From NCBI GenBank assembly GCA_946480815.1, contig CAMLLB010000027.1, positions 1 through 50,540 of the forward strand: a stretch of DNA of 50,540 nucleotides. Reading direction: 5' to 3'. Both the position numbers and the translations under genes were made by a program. The stretch is from an uncultured Flavobacteriales bacterium. Lineage in GTDB: Bacteria > Bacteroidota > Bacteroidia > Flavobacteriales > Crocinitomicaceae. A model generated the notes under the pieces. The model was not told the origin of the DNA and did no database searches. It worked only from the letters and a program-made list of their open reading frames with translations. The stretch's first letter is position 1, and every line of letters starts with the position of its first letter. This document shows positions 9,235-18,188 of this stretch, piece by piece.

Positions 9235-10782
9235 TCAAACTGTTTGAACCTCTTGAATATTTCCTGTTCCTGGTTTTGAAATAAGCCAAAGACCGATGAA
9301 AGTCAATAGTCCATTCAAAATCAATAGCTCGTTCCCGAAAATGTAACCTCCTTTATAGGTTCCATCCATTTGTAAAATGCCACCCGTGCAGGCTTGTGAG
9401 TACTTGCTTATAAAGAAACAGATTGCCGGTATCAATACACAAACAAACGGTACCAGATTTTCATTTAAACGGCGTCTGGTGAAAATTCCCAATGCAAATA
9501 AGCCAAGTAACGGACCATAGGTATAGCCGGCCAATTTGAGGATCAAACCAATCAAATCGGTCCCCGGAGTAGCATCCACGTACCAGTTTGTGCCAAGAAT
9601 AATCAATAGGAACAATAACGAGAAACCAATATGTACGATTAGTTTGTAACGTTTTTTCTGTTGCTCTTCTCTTCGGTTAAAATTCAGGAAATCGATACAA
9701 AATCCGGTTGTCAAGGCTGTCAACGCGCTATCCGCTGATGCGTATGATGATGCGGTGATTCCCAATAAGAAGAATATTCCGGCGATGGACCCGAAATTAT
9801 TCAAAGCAAGCGTCGGGAAGGTATGATCTGTATTTGCAGGCACTTCCAAACCAGTTGCATTGATATAAACGTACAATGCACCTCCAAGTAACAAGAACAA
9901 GAAATTCGTAATTACCAGGATCGTTGTGAATGAATACATGTTCTTTTGCGCATCACCAATGGATTTACATGTCAGGTTCTTCTGCATTAAATCCTGGTCC
10001 AAACCGGTCATGGCAATTGCCAGGAACATTCCTCCAAAGAATTGTTTGTAGAAATACAAAGGAGAATTCGGATCGTCAAAGAAGAAAATGCGCGACATGG
10101 AATAGCCGTTTTTTGTACTGGATGAAGTGATTTTATCATACAAACCGGAAAAGTCGACTCCCAATGTCTGTGCAATGATAACCGTACAAATAATAACGGA
10201 AGAAACCAGGAAGATGGTTTGGAAAGCATCCGTGTAAACAATTGTACGGACACCACCTTTAAAGGTGTACACCCAAATCAACACGATTGTAGTAACCGTT
10301 GTAACCCAATAAGGAACACCTAAATCTTCAAATAAAAACATTTGAAGTACTTCCGTTGCAAGGTATAAACGGGTTGCAGAACCGAGGGTCCGCGACAAGA
10401 TAAAGAACGCTGCACCGGTTTTGTAACTCACAATTCCGAAACGTTTGTTCAGGTATTCGTAAATTGAGGTCACATTCAAACGGTAATAGAGTGGCATCAA
10501 AATTTGTGCAATGACGACATACCCCAGAATGTATCCCAGAACAATCTGGAAGTAAGCCATTCCTTCGGAAATCATTTTGCCTGGAACGGAAATAAATGTC
10601 ACTCCCGAAAGGGAAGTTCCGATCATTCCAAAGGCTACCAGATACCAGGGACTTTGCCTGTTACCGGTGAAAAAAGAATCCGTATTCGCCTTTCTGGATG
10701 TCAAATAAGCCATCAGGATGAGTAATCCGAAATATCCGATAAGCACTGCGGTAATAAGTCCGGGAGTTAAGATGTTGTTCAT
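9235..10782 (-). CDS. sodium:solute symporter (SSS/SLC5 family)
   Basis: A 515-aa inner-membrane transporter with about 13-14 hydrophobic helices and no signal peptide. Family features are the N-terminal SFFTGNRQSPWYLVAFGMIGTSLSGVTFISVPG segment (the helix 1-2 sodium/substrate region) and the Y-x-Y-L-x-x-R-F-G loop (YEYLNKRFG). Family members use the sodium gradient to import sugars, sialic acid, proline or similar solutes; the substrate here cannot be read from sequence. The ATG at 10782 gives the normal short N-terminus. It appears monocistronic: 310 bp to the HAD gene downstream and 203 bp to trigger factor upstream. Confidence 0.93.
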   Translation of the reverse strand: MNNILTPGLITAVLIGYFGLLILMAYLTSRKANTDSFFTGNRQSPWYLVAFGMIGTSLSGVTFISVPGKMISEGMAYFQIVLGYILGYVVIAQILMPLYYRLNVTSIYEYLNKRFGIVSYKTGAAFFILSRTLGSATRLYLATEVLQMFLFEDLGVPYWVTTVTTIVLIWVYTFKGGVRTIVYTDAFQTIFLVSSVIICTVIIAQTLGVDFSGLYDKITSSSTKNGYSMSRIFFFDDPNSPLYFYKQFFGGMFLAIAMTGLDQDLMQKNLTCKSIGDAQKNMYSFTTILVITNFLFLLLGGALYVYINATGLEVPANTDHTFPTLALNNFGSIAGIFFLLGITASSYASADSALTALTTGFCIDFLNFNRREEQQKKRYKLIVHIGFSLLFLLIILGTNWYVDATPGTDLIGLILKLAGYTYGPLLGLFALGIFTRRRLNENLVPFVCVLIPAICFFISKYSQACTGGILQMDGTYKGGYIFGNELLILNGLLTFIGLWLISKPGTGNIQEVQTV

Positions 10783-10863
10783 TGAGTTGAAAATTCGAGA
10801 GGGCTAAGTTAATTCTTAAATTGAGAAGTAAGAAGTTGAAAGGTAAAATTGCAAATTAGAAAA

Positions 10864-10891
10864 TTAGCAATTTAGGAACTTAGCAATTTAG
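10864..10891. repeat. 12-bp direct repeat, 16-bp spacing
   Basis: TTAGCAATTTAG occurs at 10864-10875 and 10880-10891, inside a very AT-rich stretch upstream of the symporter gene and downstream of the trigger factor terminator. It could be a regulator site or low-complexity DNA; nothing decides this. Confidence 0.4.
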
Positions 10892-10929
10892 CAATATTAC
10901 TAACAATACGCTCCAAAATGAACAGCAAT

Positions 10930-10972
10930 AAAAAGTCGGGGCGCTCCATATTTGGAACACCCCGACTTTTTT
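10930..10972 (-). terminator. Rho-independent terminator of tig
   Basis: AAAAAGTCGGGG (10930-10941) and CCCCGACTTTTT (10960-10971) are perfect 12-base arms, GC-rich next to the loop, with an inner TCC/GGA pair. It lies 14 bases past the tig stop codon. The T-run suits termination of minus-strand transcription, and the symmetry could also work in the other direction. Confidence 0.92.
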
Positions 10973-10985
10973 GATTCAATATCTA

Positions 10986-12338
10986 TTACTTCGATGCCAA
11001 TTCAACGAACTCATCGTAAGAAATTTCTTTCGAGTTCAATTTCACTGTATCCTTGAAGTATTGAGTCAATTTTGTTTCTGCCAGCATATCATAGATACGA
11101 TTTGCTTCGTCGCGGTTTTGCAAAGCACCGGCAGCTTGTTTTGTCAATTCCGCATCTTCCGGTGCAGGAATTCCGTATTGTGCAAACTGGTTAGCGATCA
11201 ATCCTTTCGTGAATTCGATCACTTCTGCATTGTCCAACTTGATATCATTCGCCTTGAAGATATGTCCCTGGATCAACTGCCACTTCAAATCTTTCGCATA
11301 ACTATCGTAATCTGCTTCGATTTGTTCGATCGTGATCGGTTTTTCATTTGACAACTGGATCCAACGCTTCAAGAAATCATTCGGAAGATTAACCGGTGTG
11401 TTTTCTACCAAATCACGGTAAACTTCACGTGTCAATAAACGATCCGAATCATTTGCGAACATTGTTTTCAAATCAGATCCGATACGCTCACGCAATTCCT
11501 TCTCGGAAGAAATTGCTCCTTCACCGAATAATTTATCAAACAAGTCCTGGTTCAATTCAGCCAACTCCATACGCTTGATGTCGTTGATTGTCATTTGGTA
11601 TGAATCAGAGTGGTTTGCCAATTCTTCCGGCTTAATTCCAAGCATGGCTGCTTTATCGCTGTCACCACGTGTAATTGCAGAAGCAGAAACAGTTACCTTA
11701 TCTCCAACTTTCTTACCAACCAATGATTTTTTTACTTTCTTGTCTTCAATGAATTCCATAGAAGTTGTCGAAGAATGCATAATTCCACCTTCTTTGATCG
11801 ATCCATCCTCATTCAACTCAACGAACTGAGCTAAAATCATGTCTGTATCATTCACCTCATCCGCAGAAGTCATTTTCCCGTAACGACGACGTAAATCATC
11901 AATTTGCTGGTCGATCAATTTATCATCGATTTTTACCTGAACATAATCGTATTTGCTTTTATTCGTCAATTTCAAATCGATTGCCGGGGCGTATCCGATC
12001 TCGTAAACGAATTCAAAATCTGCAGGATTATCGAAATCTCCTTTTACTTCTGATCCTTCTTTCGGGATCGGGTTTCCAAGGATTTCCAATTTATTTTCTT
12101 GGACATAAGCGTACAAAGCATCAGAAACCAATTTGTTCATTTCTTCAGCCAAAACACCTTTTCCGTATTGCTTTTGGATCAAGCCCATAGGAACTTTTCC
12201 CGGACGGAATCCAGGAATTTTCGCTTGCTTGCGATATTTATCTAAGGAAGCAGCTACCTTGCTTTGGTAGTCTGCCGGTGAAACCTGCACCGTTAATAAT
12301 GCTGTTTCTGCATTAACTTCTTGACGTGTTACGTTCAT
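10986..12338 (-). CDS. tig: trigger factor (ribosome-associated chaperone)
   Basis: 450 aa. Trigger factor docks at the ribosomal exit tunnel and shields nascent chains. The N-terminal ribosome-binding domain carries the signature GFRPGKVP at residues 43-50. The middle PPIase (FKBP-like) domain is divergent, as usual in Bacteroidota. The C-terminal helical chaperone arms occupy about residues 260-445. The ATG at 12338 fits the family start. It lies directly downstream of the tRNA-Leu gene on the same strand but is separated from it by a terminator hairpin, and it is followed by a strong terminator, so it is probably its own transcription unit. Confidence 0.96.
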   Translation of the reverse strand: MNVTRQEVNAETALLTVQVSPADYQSKVAASLDKYRKQAKIPGFRPGKVPMGLIQKQYGKGVLAEEMNKLVSDALYAYVQENKLEILGNPIPKEGSEVKGDFDNPADFEFVYEIGYAPAIDLKLTNKSKYDYVQVKIDDKLIDQQIDDLRRRYGKMTSADEVNDTDMILAQFVELNEDGSIKEGGIMHSSTTSMEFIEDKKVKKSLVGKKVGDKVTVSASAITRGDSDKAAMLGIKPEELANHSDSYQMTINDIKRMELAELNQDLFDKLFGEGAISSEKELRERIGSDLKTMFANDSDRLLTREVYRDLVENTPVNLPNDFLKRWIQLSNEKPITIEQIEADYDSYAKDLKWQLIQGHIFKANDIKLDNAEVIEFTKGLIANQFAQYGIPAPEDAELTKQAAGALQNRDEANRIYDMLAETKLTQYFKDTVKLNSKEISYDEFVELASK

Positions 12339-12371
12339 TCCGTTTTCTTTTAATTCTTAACCTGTATAAAC

Positions 12372-12406
12372 AAAAAATGGTCTTCATTGACAAACAACGA
12401 GACCAT
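12372..12406 (-). terminator. terminator of tRNA-Leu
   Basis: On the minus strand ATGGTCT (complement of 12400-12406) pairs with AGACCAT (complement of 12377-12383), followed by a T-run (complement of 12372-12376). It starts 7 bases past the tRNA 3' end and sits before trigger factor. Confidence 0.7.
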
Positions 12407-12412
12407 CTGAAG

Positions 12413-12494
12413 TGCGGATGGAGGGACTCGAACCCGCACACCTCTCGGCACTAGATCCTAAGTCTAGCGTGTCTACCAATTTCACCACATCCGC
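12413..12494 (-). tRNA. tRNA-Leu (anticodon UAG)
   Basis: An 82-base cloverleaf. Acceptor arms GCGGATG and CATCCGC pair perfectly, with discriminator A at 12413. The anticodon stem CTAGA/TCTAG encloses loop CTTAGGA with anticodon TAG (complement of 12458-12460). The extra arm is long, as in class II tRNALeu, and the T arm contains GGTTCGAGTCC. The 3' CCA is not encoded and must be added by a nucleotidyltransferase. Confidence 0.97.
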
Positions 12495-12575
12495 ATATTA
12501 TATAAACACTTTCGTGTTCTTATAAACTTATTTCAATTTTTCAGAATTTCGTTTAATCCCGCCCTTGTGTCTTTT

Positions 12576-12597
12576 CTGAAGCTTCAGCGTAAGCATT
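12576..12597. repeat. short R1-type repeat fragment
   Basis: CTGAAGCTTCAG is a perfect 12-bp palindrome, followed by CGTAAGCATT as in the end of the R1 copy at 36929-36993. It lies in the gene-free 12495-12747 stretch, upstream of tRNA-Leu. Short enough that common origin is uncertain. Confidence 0.5.
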
Positions 12598-12672
12598 TGG
12601 GTGCACAAAATTAGTCATTATTTCAATTATTGCAAGCAGATGAAAAGATTTTTCATTAAAAAATGTAAAAAA

Positions 12673-12747
12673 GTGGGCTTCGACTTCGCTCAACCAACTT
12701 TTGAGTGCTCATTCTTAAACAAATAGGTAAACTGAGCGCAGTCGAAG
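12673..12747. repeat. paired palindromic repeat, family R2 (degenerate copy)
   Basis: Two half-elements in opposite orientation: GGGCTTCGACTTCGCTCAAC at about 12675-12694 and ACTGAGCGCAGTCGAAGC at 12731-12747, separated by about 36 bases. The second half ends exactly at the base before the pafA stop codon (complement of 12748-12750). Same core as the elements at 27964-28037 and 47084-47165. Confidence 0.75.
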
Positions 12748-14382
12748 CTATTTCTTTCGGAACAACTCCAGCATTGGCTTACCAATCGCTGTATTTGGCC
12801 GCTGAACATCCAATACATGTACCAGAGTAGCAGCAATATCTATAATTTCATATGGTGTAAACACATCTTGCGGAAGAATATCTTTCCCGTAAAACAATAC
12901 CGGAACATGGGTATCATAATTAAATGCAGAACCGTGACTTGTTCCTTTATGCGATCCCGGAGTATCTGCTGTTTTTGGCAGGTAACCCGGTTGAAGGATA
13001 AAAATCAATTCGCCACTGCGTTCCTTATCATAACCGGAAGCAACCATTTGCTGCCAGTTTTCATCCGTTTTGGAAAGCAATTCTTCTTTTGTATAAATAC
13101 GCTTTACTTCTGTCCATTTGGCAATTTCTGTTTTAAAGAATGAAATTACTTGCGATTCCAGGTCCGTTCCCAAAACGTTCTCCGTCAAATACACATTATC
13201 GTTTTCAATCGTATGCAAATAGTCTTTACCAAATTTTGCCACGCATGCAGTTCTCAAACTATCCGTTTTACCTTTAAGAAATAAGTATCCACCCGGCAAT
13301 TGATGGTCTTTCAAAAATTGTGGGACTGGTACCACTGCATGATCAGCAGTTAAGAACACCACATATTGTCCTTTCCCGATTTCTTTATCCAGGGTTTGGA
13401 ACAAGCGCGCTAATTCCTGATCAAGACGAAAGTACATGTCTTCCATCTCCAGTGAATATGGTCCAAAAGCATGACCCGCAATATCCGGAGTAGAATAACT
13501 GATTGTCAAAAAGTCGGTTGTTGCATGTTTTCCAAGTTGCTCTTCTGAAAGCGCCTGAATGGCAAAATCAGTCAGGAATGTATTTGCCGACGGTGTTATT
13601 GTAAACAAATTGTATTGGTCGATTGATGCTGCTTTACTGAAGTCGTATGGAAAAACAGGACTGGTCTTCCCTCCTACCAAAGCTTCGTAAGGAGAATTGT
13701 CCTGCTCGATGTACGTATAGCTGGAAGAATCTTTCAATAAGTTCCAGGGTATGTTTACATATTTTGAAACCAGCTTCTGATCATTGAACTGGTTTACCCA
13801 GGCAGGAAGTTCTTTTTTATAGAACGTCGAAGTAATAAAATTCCCCGTTGCATAATCGTACCAATAAGAACCGTCGGATAAATGCCCGGCAGGTAAAATC
13901 GCACTTCGGTCCTTAATGGAAACTCCGATCACTCTAGAGCTTGGATAAGTTAGTTTTAACTGGTCTGTAATGGTATTCGATCTCAAAAAATAAGGAGAAC
14001 GCTTTCCATAATCGCTCGCTGACCCTACGGTTGAAACTGTCGTGTCTTCCACACAATTCACTTCCCTGTTAAACGGACGATAGTACCATTCGTTCGCTAC
14101 AATTCCATGATTATTCGGTGTGCTTCCGGTATAAATAGAAGCATGCCCCGGACCGGTGTAAGTTGGAACGTAATTGTAAGTCACATTTCTGAAATGAGCC
14201 CCTTTGTCCATTAAACGTTTGAAACCGTCTTTTCCGAATTGAGGATAAAAGCGATACAAATAATCATAACACATTTGGTCTACCACAATTCCTACAACTA
14301 CTTTCGGTGCATTCTTTTGGGAAAGAGCCTGATTGGAAAAGAATCCGACACAAATCAATAACAGGGGTAAGAACAATCTCAT
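12748..14382 (-). CDS. pafA: alkaline phosphatase PafA
   Basis: A 544-aa exported phosphomonoesterase that releases phosphate from organic phosphate esters. Signal peptide at residues 1-21 (ends QALSQ). Alkaline-phosphatase-superfamily landmarks: metal ligand Asp35 (VVDQM), nucleophile Thr76 in YTGPGHASIYTG, Asn97, and the PafA-specific Lys157/Arg159 pair in IKDR, which distinguishes the calcium-independent PafA monoesterases from diesterases. Further metal ligands lie in STPDIAGH and TADH. The ATG at 14382 fits the signal. It is divergent from miaE with only 72 bp between starts. PafA homologues in Bacteroidota act in the periplasm or at the surface and need no phosphate-starvation inducer; regulation here is not visible. 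Confidence 0.93.
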   Translation of the reverse strand: MRLFLPLLLICVGFFSNQALSQKNAPKVVVGIVVDQMCYDYLYRFYPQFGKDGFKRLMDKGAHFRNVTYNYVPTYTGPGHASIYTGSTPNNHGIVANEWYYRPFNREVNCVEDTTVSTVGSASDYGKRSPYFLRSNTITDQLKLTYPSSRVIGVSIKDRSAILPAGHLSDGSYWYDYATGNFITSTFYKKELPAWVNQFNDQKLVSKYVNIPWNLLKDSSSYTYIEQDNSPYEALVGGKTSPVFPYDFSKAASIDQYNLFTITPSANTFLTDFAIQALSEEQLGKHATTDFLTISYSTPDIAGHAFGPYSLEMEDMYFRLDQELARLFQTLDKEIGKGQYVVFLTADHAVVPVPQFLKDHQLPGGYLFLKGKTDSLRTACVAKFGKDYLHTIENDNVYLTENVLGTDLESQVISFFKTEIAKWTEVKRIYTKEELLSKTDENWQQMVASGYDKERSGELIFILQPGYLPKTADTPGSHKGTSHGSAFNYDTHVPVLFYGKDILPQDVFTPYEIIDIAATLVHVLDVQRPNTAIGKPMLELFRKK

Positions 14383-14386
14383 AATT

Positions 14387-14408
14387 CAAACTTATTCTAA
14401 CAAAACTA
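14387..14408 (-). promoter_or_regulatory. candidate -7 element(s) of pafA
   Basis: Two matches to the Bacteroidota -7 consensus TAnnTTTG on the minus strand: TAAGTTTG (complement of 14387-14394, 4 bases before the ATG) and TAGTTTTG (complement of 14401-14408). The first would give a nearly leaderless mRNA. No well-spaced -33 TTG was found for either, so this is tentative. Confidence 0.35.
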
Positions 14409-14454
14409 GGATTTGAATTCAAGAAATCACGAAATTTGCGGTAAAATTTCAATT

Positions 14455-15045
14455 ATGTTAGGTTTAAAATTACCAACCGACCCACGCTGGGTGAACATTG
14501 TAGAGAAAAACATTGCCGAAATCCTGACGGACCATGCTTTCTGCGAACAAAAAGCAGCAAGTAATGCCATTTCGATTATTGTTCAGTATCCGCAATACCC
14601 GGATATGGTAAAAGCCATGATTGAAATTTGCCAGGAAGAAATGGAACATTTCGGAATGGTACATGACAAAATCCTGGAAAGGGGATATGAACTTGGTTTT
14701 GAACGCAAGGACCCATATGTTCATGACTTGCTGGATTTCCTGAAACACGCACATTCCGGCAATCCGAAGAAATCACACATGGTGAATCAATTGCTGTTTG
14801 CAGCTATGATTGAAGCGAGAAGTTGCGAACGGTTCAAAATTCTTTCGGAAGAAATCAATGACGAAGATCTGCGCGTATTTTACCGCAGCCTGATGGAAAG
14901 TGAGGCACGTCATTATACGGTTTTCCTGAATTTTGCTCGCAAGTATGGTGATGGAATTGACGTTGATGCCCGTTGGAAACTCTTCCTTGAATTTGAAGCT
15001 TCATTGATGGACAAGTATGGAAAAGCTGAAACGATGCACGGATAA
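14455..15045 (+). CDS. miaE: tRNA-(ms2io6A)-hydroxylase-like diiron protein (MiaE)
   Basis: 196 aa from the ATG at 14455; an upstream in-frame TTG at 14413 adds 14 poorly conserved residues and is rejected. The protein is a ferritin-like four-helix diiron fold. Iron ligands are visible as E-Q-K-A-A in helix 1, E-E-M-E-H-F-G-M-V-H in helix 2, an E-A-R-S-C-E-R helix and an E-S-E-A-R-H-Y helix. MiaE hydroxylates the isopentenyl group of 2-methylthio-isopentenyl-adenosine at tRNA position 37 using O2. The family is common in Bacteroidota, where substrate use is less well tested than in Salmonella. Monocistronic, divergent from pafA. Confidence 0.88.
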   Translation: MLGLKLPTDPRWVNIVEKNIAEILTDHAFCEQKAASNAISIIVQYPQYPDMVKAMIEICQEEMEHFGMVHDKILERGYELGFERKDPYVHDLLDFLKHAHSGNPKKSHMVNQLLFAAMIEARSCERFKILSEEINDEDLRVFYRSLMESEARHYTVFLNFARKYGDGIDVDARWKLFLEFEASLMDKYGKAETMHG

Positions 15046-15070
15046 CTTTTCAAGTGAGGATTGAAAAGTT
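15044..15070 (+). terminator. stem-loop at the miaE stop codon
   Basis: AACTTTTCAA (15044-15053) and TTGAAAAGTT (15061-15070) are perfect 10-base arms around a 7-base loop, beginning inside the stop codon. There is no strong T-run after the stem, so termination or mRNA 3'-end protection are both possible. Confidence 0.55.
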
Positions 15071-15138
15071 AAAAGCAAAGAAAGGTGGACATGGGCGTAT
15101 CGTAGCAGAAGACTCTCTTTTCCATTATACATTCTCCA

Positions 15139-15170
15139 TGCGCCTTCGCTGAAGCTTTAGCGCAAGCGTT
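15139..15170. repeat. short R1-type repeat in a convergent gap
   Basis: GCGCCTTCGCTGAAGCTTTAGCGCAAGCGTT-like sequence between miaE and the sensor kinase gene (convergent). Its left part matches, in inverse orientation, the tail of the R1 copy at 33151-33171 (AAGCTTCAGTGAAGGCGCAT). Confidence 0.6.
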
Positions 15171-15181
15171 TTTCAATTAAT

Positions 15182-18124
15182 CTAATCCGGGATTGGAATA
15201 ACCAGTACCACACGGGTCCCAGGGAATTCTTCATTCGAATCATCCAGGTTGCTGATTGAAACAGTAAATTCCCTGTTCTTGTTCTTTTTCAGAGATTTCA
15301 AGCGTTCTTCGGTTATCTGAGTTCCATACGATTTATGATTTGAATCCCGTTTCTTCTTCTTTGAAGCGGTATATCCAACACCATTGTCCTCTATTATCAC
15401 TTTTATTGCATCAGCTTCAGGCAAAAATTCCAATCGTAGCACTCCATCCCCTGACCTCTTAACCAAACCATGAAGAATCGCGTTTTCAATATATGGTTGA
15501 ATAAGCATCGGAGGAATACATGGATTTACAGGAAGCGACTGTAAATCGCAAACGATCTCAAAAGTAAACGCATCCTTAAAACGCATCTTTTCCAGAAGAA
15601 TGTAGTTTTTTAATGTTTCATATTCCTCTTCAACTGTAATGTAGGACATCCTTGAATTGGATAAGGTCTGCCGGATCAGCTTCGCAAAACGCAATAAGTA
15701 TTTCTCTGCATTCTCATTTTCCTCGTAAAGTAAAAAACTGTGAATGGAATTCAGGGAGTTGAAAATAAAATGCGGGTTCATCTGGGCAGAAAGTGCCATC
15801 CGTTCCAGTTCCATCATCCTGTTCAACAATTCATTTTTCCGGTTTGCAGCTCTAACAGTAAACCTCAGTATCACATAAAACAAAAGGATAACCAAACCGA
15901 TATACAGCAAAAGAAAATACCAGCGAAGAAAAACAATTTTTTCAACTGTAAAACTACAGACCTGCTTGGGATTGGTCCATTTATTGAACGAATCCAGGGT
16001 GCAAACCTCCAAATTATAGGTGCCGGCAGAAGGATTGTTCAAAATAATTTCTCCCTTATTCGTTTTGATCCAGGTCTGGTCAGTACCAAAACGGTACCTA
16101 TACTCCACACTCCCTTCCAGGTATTTATTCAACAGAGAAATCTTAATCAAATCTGTTTCTGATTGAAAAACATGTTTGTCTGATGCTTCTTTATTTTGAA
16201 TAAATGCACGTATAGAAAACAATTCCAGCGGGCAATCATTCTTCTGTTTTTTCACCTTCAAAAAGTCGATTTTCTGAACACCATACTTAGTAGCAAGGTA
16301 CACCAAGTCATTGTAAGAATAGACATTCGATATTTCTGCACTAGAAAACAGTTTCTTATGAATGAATCTTTTGCAGACTGTGCGTTCTCCTTTCTTTACA
16401 AGCAAAAACAATCCTTTTCCACTGACTACCCAAAGACGGTCTTTCTCATCAAAGAAAATATTCAGAATTTGTTTTCCCATAGAGGTCGTTGAAGCCAAAG
16501 GTTCTCCGATCTCTTTTTCCATATTTATTCTATACAAGCCATGAGCATCCGAAACAGCAATCAACCCCCAGGCATCATTGTATCGCATTTGCCTGATTGA
16601 TTTATCAAGGACCGATCGGTATCTCCCTGTTATTCTTCCATTTTTAATATCAAAAACGTTCACCCCGGTATCGTAAACAATGAATGCTTTTTTGCGTTTC
16701 ATAATATAAAACCAAACGTAAGCCCTGGAAAGCTTATTCTGTTTGGCAGGTCTCAAATCAATTTTATAAATTGATTTTCTATTAATTTCACCAATTTCAG
16801 TTGCAAAATAGTTGACCCCCACAACAAAAGAATCCCTTGTATAAACTGGGTTTAAAGAATAAGAATCATCCACATCTTTCCAACCGCTCCAGTCAACAAT
16901 GCCTTTCTGAAAGACAAAACCATCATTTACAGGTACCAGGTTGAACCTGCGGAGAATTTTCCCAACATCTTTGCACAAATACGGAGGATATAATTGCTGC
17001 CATTTTCCCACGTATTGTGTTATGATTATTTTATCCTTATTCCCATCAATAAACCTGACTTCTTCGGAGAACACATTGTTATTGATCACTAACTGCTCAA
17101 AAGCTTCATCGGGAAGAGCGAACACACCTTTTTCAAGAGTAGTGATCCACAATGTTTGGTTGAGATCGCTATATGCAGAGCTTACCGAATAATTCGGAAG
17201 GTAATGCTTGATAAACGTGAGCTTGCATGTTTTGGGATTGAATCGGTATTTTTTTAGCCCACCCTTGTAGAATCCGACATACAAAAAATGCCTATCCACA
17301 TCCAGGGAAATGACTTCATCTTCATTGATCAGTAATTCAAAGCGCTTATCATGATGAACATACAGCTTCGAATAAGTAAGAAAGAACTGGAAACCTTTGT
17401 GCTTTTTTATCCGGGTAATGCCTGCGGTAACTAATTTTCCGGCAGCAATTTTTTTCTTGTTCTTTTGAACAAAGTAAACATCCGGAAATTTATGATTCAC
17501 CCGCAAACAAAGTAATTCCTGGTCTGTCTCAAAAAAAATGGTTTTACCGTAATAACCTGTTGACAACTGCTCTATCTTCCCATTTTTATCTATTCGGACA
17601 ACAATTCCCAAACCATACACACTGAAGACTACGGACTGGTCTTTATTTACACAAAATGAAATGTATGGATTCCTACCCTGGGGGACGATCTTTTTAAGTA
17701 CGTGATTATACTTGTAAGGCCGCATTTCCCCATCCTTGAAAACACTAAGCAACCCATTAAACCCTGAAAACCAAATACCTCCCTCCGAATCTTCACAGAT
17801 CCGAAAATTGACATTATCACACAATCCGTCCTGAGTGGTGTAGATGTGGGACTCGAATCCATCATACCTCACAACTCCCCGATCAGTTAAAATCCATAAT
17901 AATCCTGATCGATCCTGGTAAACCTGATAAGTCTCCGAACTGGGCAGTTCGTTCTCCCTTCCGAAATGCCGGTAGTTGTACTCCCAGCTTACCTGATTTT
18001 GCTGCGCGGTCAATCCGTCGGTTAGCCCGAAAAACATGAGTCCCCACAGAATATACCTTATCAAGGTGAATCGTATTATAACAGTTCCGGGAACAAATGT
18101 AAAATAATCCAACAATTTCGTCAA
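15182..18124 (-). CDS. two-component sensor histidine kinase, beta-propeller/Y_Y_Y type (LytS-like kinase)
   Basis: About 980 aa. An N-terminal hydrophobic export segment is followed by a periplasmic sensor of two-component-regulator propeller repeats (DRSGLLWILTDRGVVRYDG, EDSEGGIWFSGFNGLL, DLNQTLWITTLEKGVF), a Y_Y_Y immunoglobulin-like domain (about 665-735) and one membrane helix (about 740-762). The cytosolic LytS/YehU-type kinase has phosphoacceptor His785 in QMNPHFIFNSLNSI, and the ATPase has an N box (IENAILHGL) and EDNGVGY. It would phosphorylate a LytTR-type regulator; none is adjacent, and the nearest is at 24116. The longest frame starts at TTG (18124); the true start may be another non-ATG codon shortly downstream, because no ATG lies before the signal. 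Confidence 0.9.
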   Translation of the reverse strand: MTKLLDYFTFVPGTVIIRFTLIRYILWGLMFFGLTDGLTAQQNQVSWEYNYRHFGRENELPSSETYQVYQDRSGLLWILTDRGVVRYDGFESHIYTTQDGLCDNVNFRICEDSEGGIWFSGFNGLLSVFKDGEMRPYKYNHVLKKIVPQGRNPYISFCVNKDQSVVFSVYGLGIVVRIDKNGKIEQLSTGYYGKTIFFETDQELLCLRVNHKFPDVYFVQKNKKKIAAGKLVTAGITRIKKHKGFQFFLTYSKLYVHHDKRFELLINEDEVISLDVDRHFLYVGFYKGGLKKYRFNPKTCKLTFIKHYLPNYSVSSAYSDLNQTLWITTLEKGVFALPDEAFEQLVINNNVFSEEVRFIDGNKDKIIITQYVGKWQQLYPPYLCKDVGKILRRFNLVPVNDGFVFQKGIVDWSGWKDVDDSYSLNPVYTRDSFVVGVNYFATEIGEINRKSIYKIDLRPAKQNKLSRAYVWFYIMKRKKAFIVYDTGVNVFDIKNGRITGRYRSVLDKSIRQMRYNDAWGLIAVSDAHGLYRINMEKEIGEPLASTTSMGKQILNIFFDEKDRLWVVSGKGLFLLVKKGERTVCKRFIHKKLFSSAEISNVYSYNDLVYLATKYGVQKIDFLKVKKQKNDCPLELFSIRAFIQNKEASDKHVFQSETDLIKISLLNKYLEGSVEYRYRFGTDQTWIKTNKGEIILNNPSAGTYNLEVCTLDSFNKWTNPKQVCSFTVEKIVFLRWYFLLLYIGLVILLFYVILRFTVRAANRKNELLNRMMELERMALSAQMNPHFIFNSLNSIHSFLLYEENENAEKYLLRFAKLIRQTLSNSRMSYITVEEEYETLKNYILLEKMRFKDAFTFEIVCDLQSLPVNPCIPPMLIQPYIENAILHGLVKRSGDGVLRLEFLPEADAIKVIIEDNGVGYTASKKKKRDSNHKSYGTQITEERLKSLKKNKNREFTVSISNLDDSNEEFPGTRVVLVIPIPD

Positions 18125-18156
18125 TTTTTGGTTAAATCAAAACTACTTACCATGTT

Positions 18157-18179
18157 AATAGTTAGCTTTACTAACTATT
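18157..18179 (+). promoter_or_regulatory. probable MarR operator upstream of the efflux operon
   Basis: AATAGTTAG (18157-18165) and CTAACTATT (18171-18179) are perfect 9-base arms with a 5-base centre, ending 9 bases before the marR-like start codon. The centre contains TAGCTTTA, a 7/8 match to the -7 element, so bound repressor would block RNA polymerase. MarR proteins typically bind such dyads and repress their own operon. The site also lies about 33 bp from the start of the divergent kinase gene. Confidence 0.7.
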
Positions 18180-18188
18180 CAAAAACAA

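Noticed and set aside
12748..14382. Phosphodiesterase or sulfatase instead of PafA
   Set aside because: The Lys157/Arg159 pair in IKDR and Asn97 are the PafA monoesterase signature.
14413..14454. TTG start giving a 210-aa MiaE
   Set aside because: The added 14 residues do not resemble the family, and the ATG at 14455 precedes the conserved LGLKLPTDPRW start.
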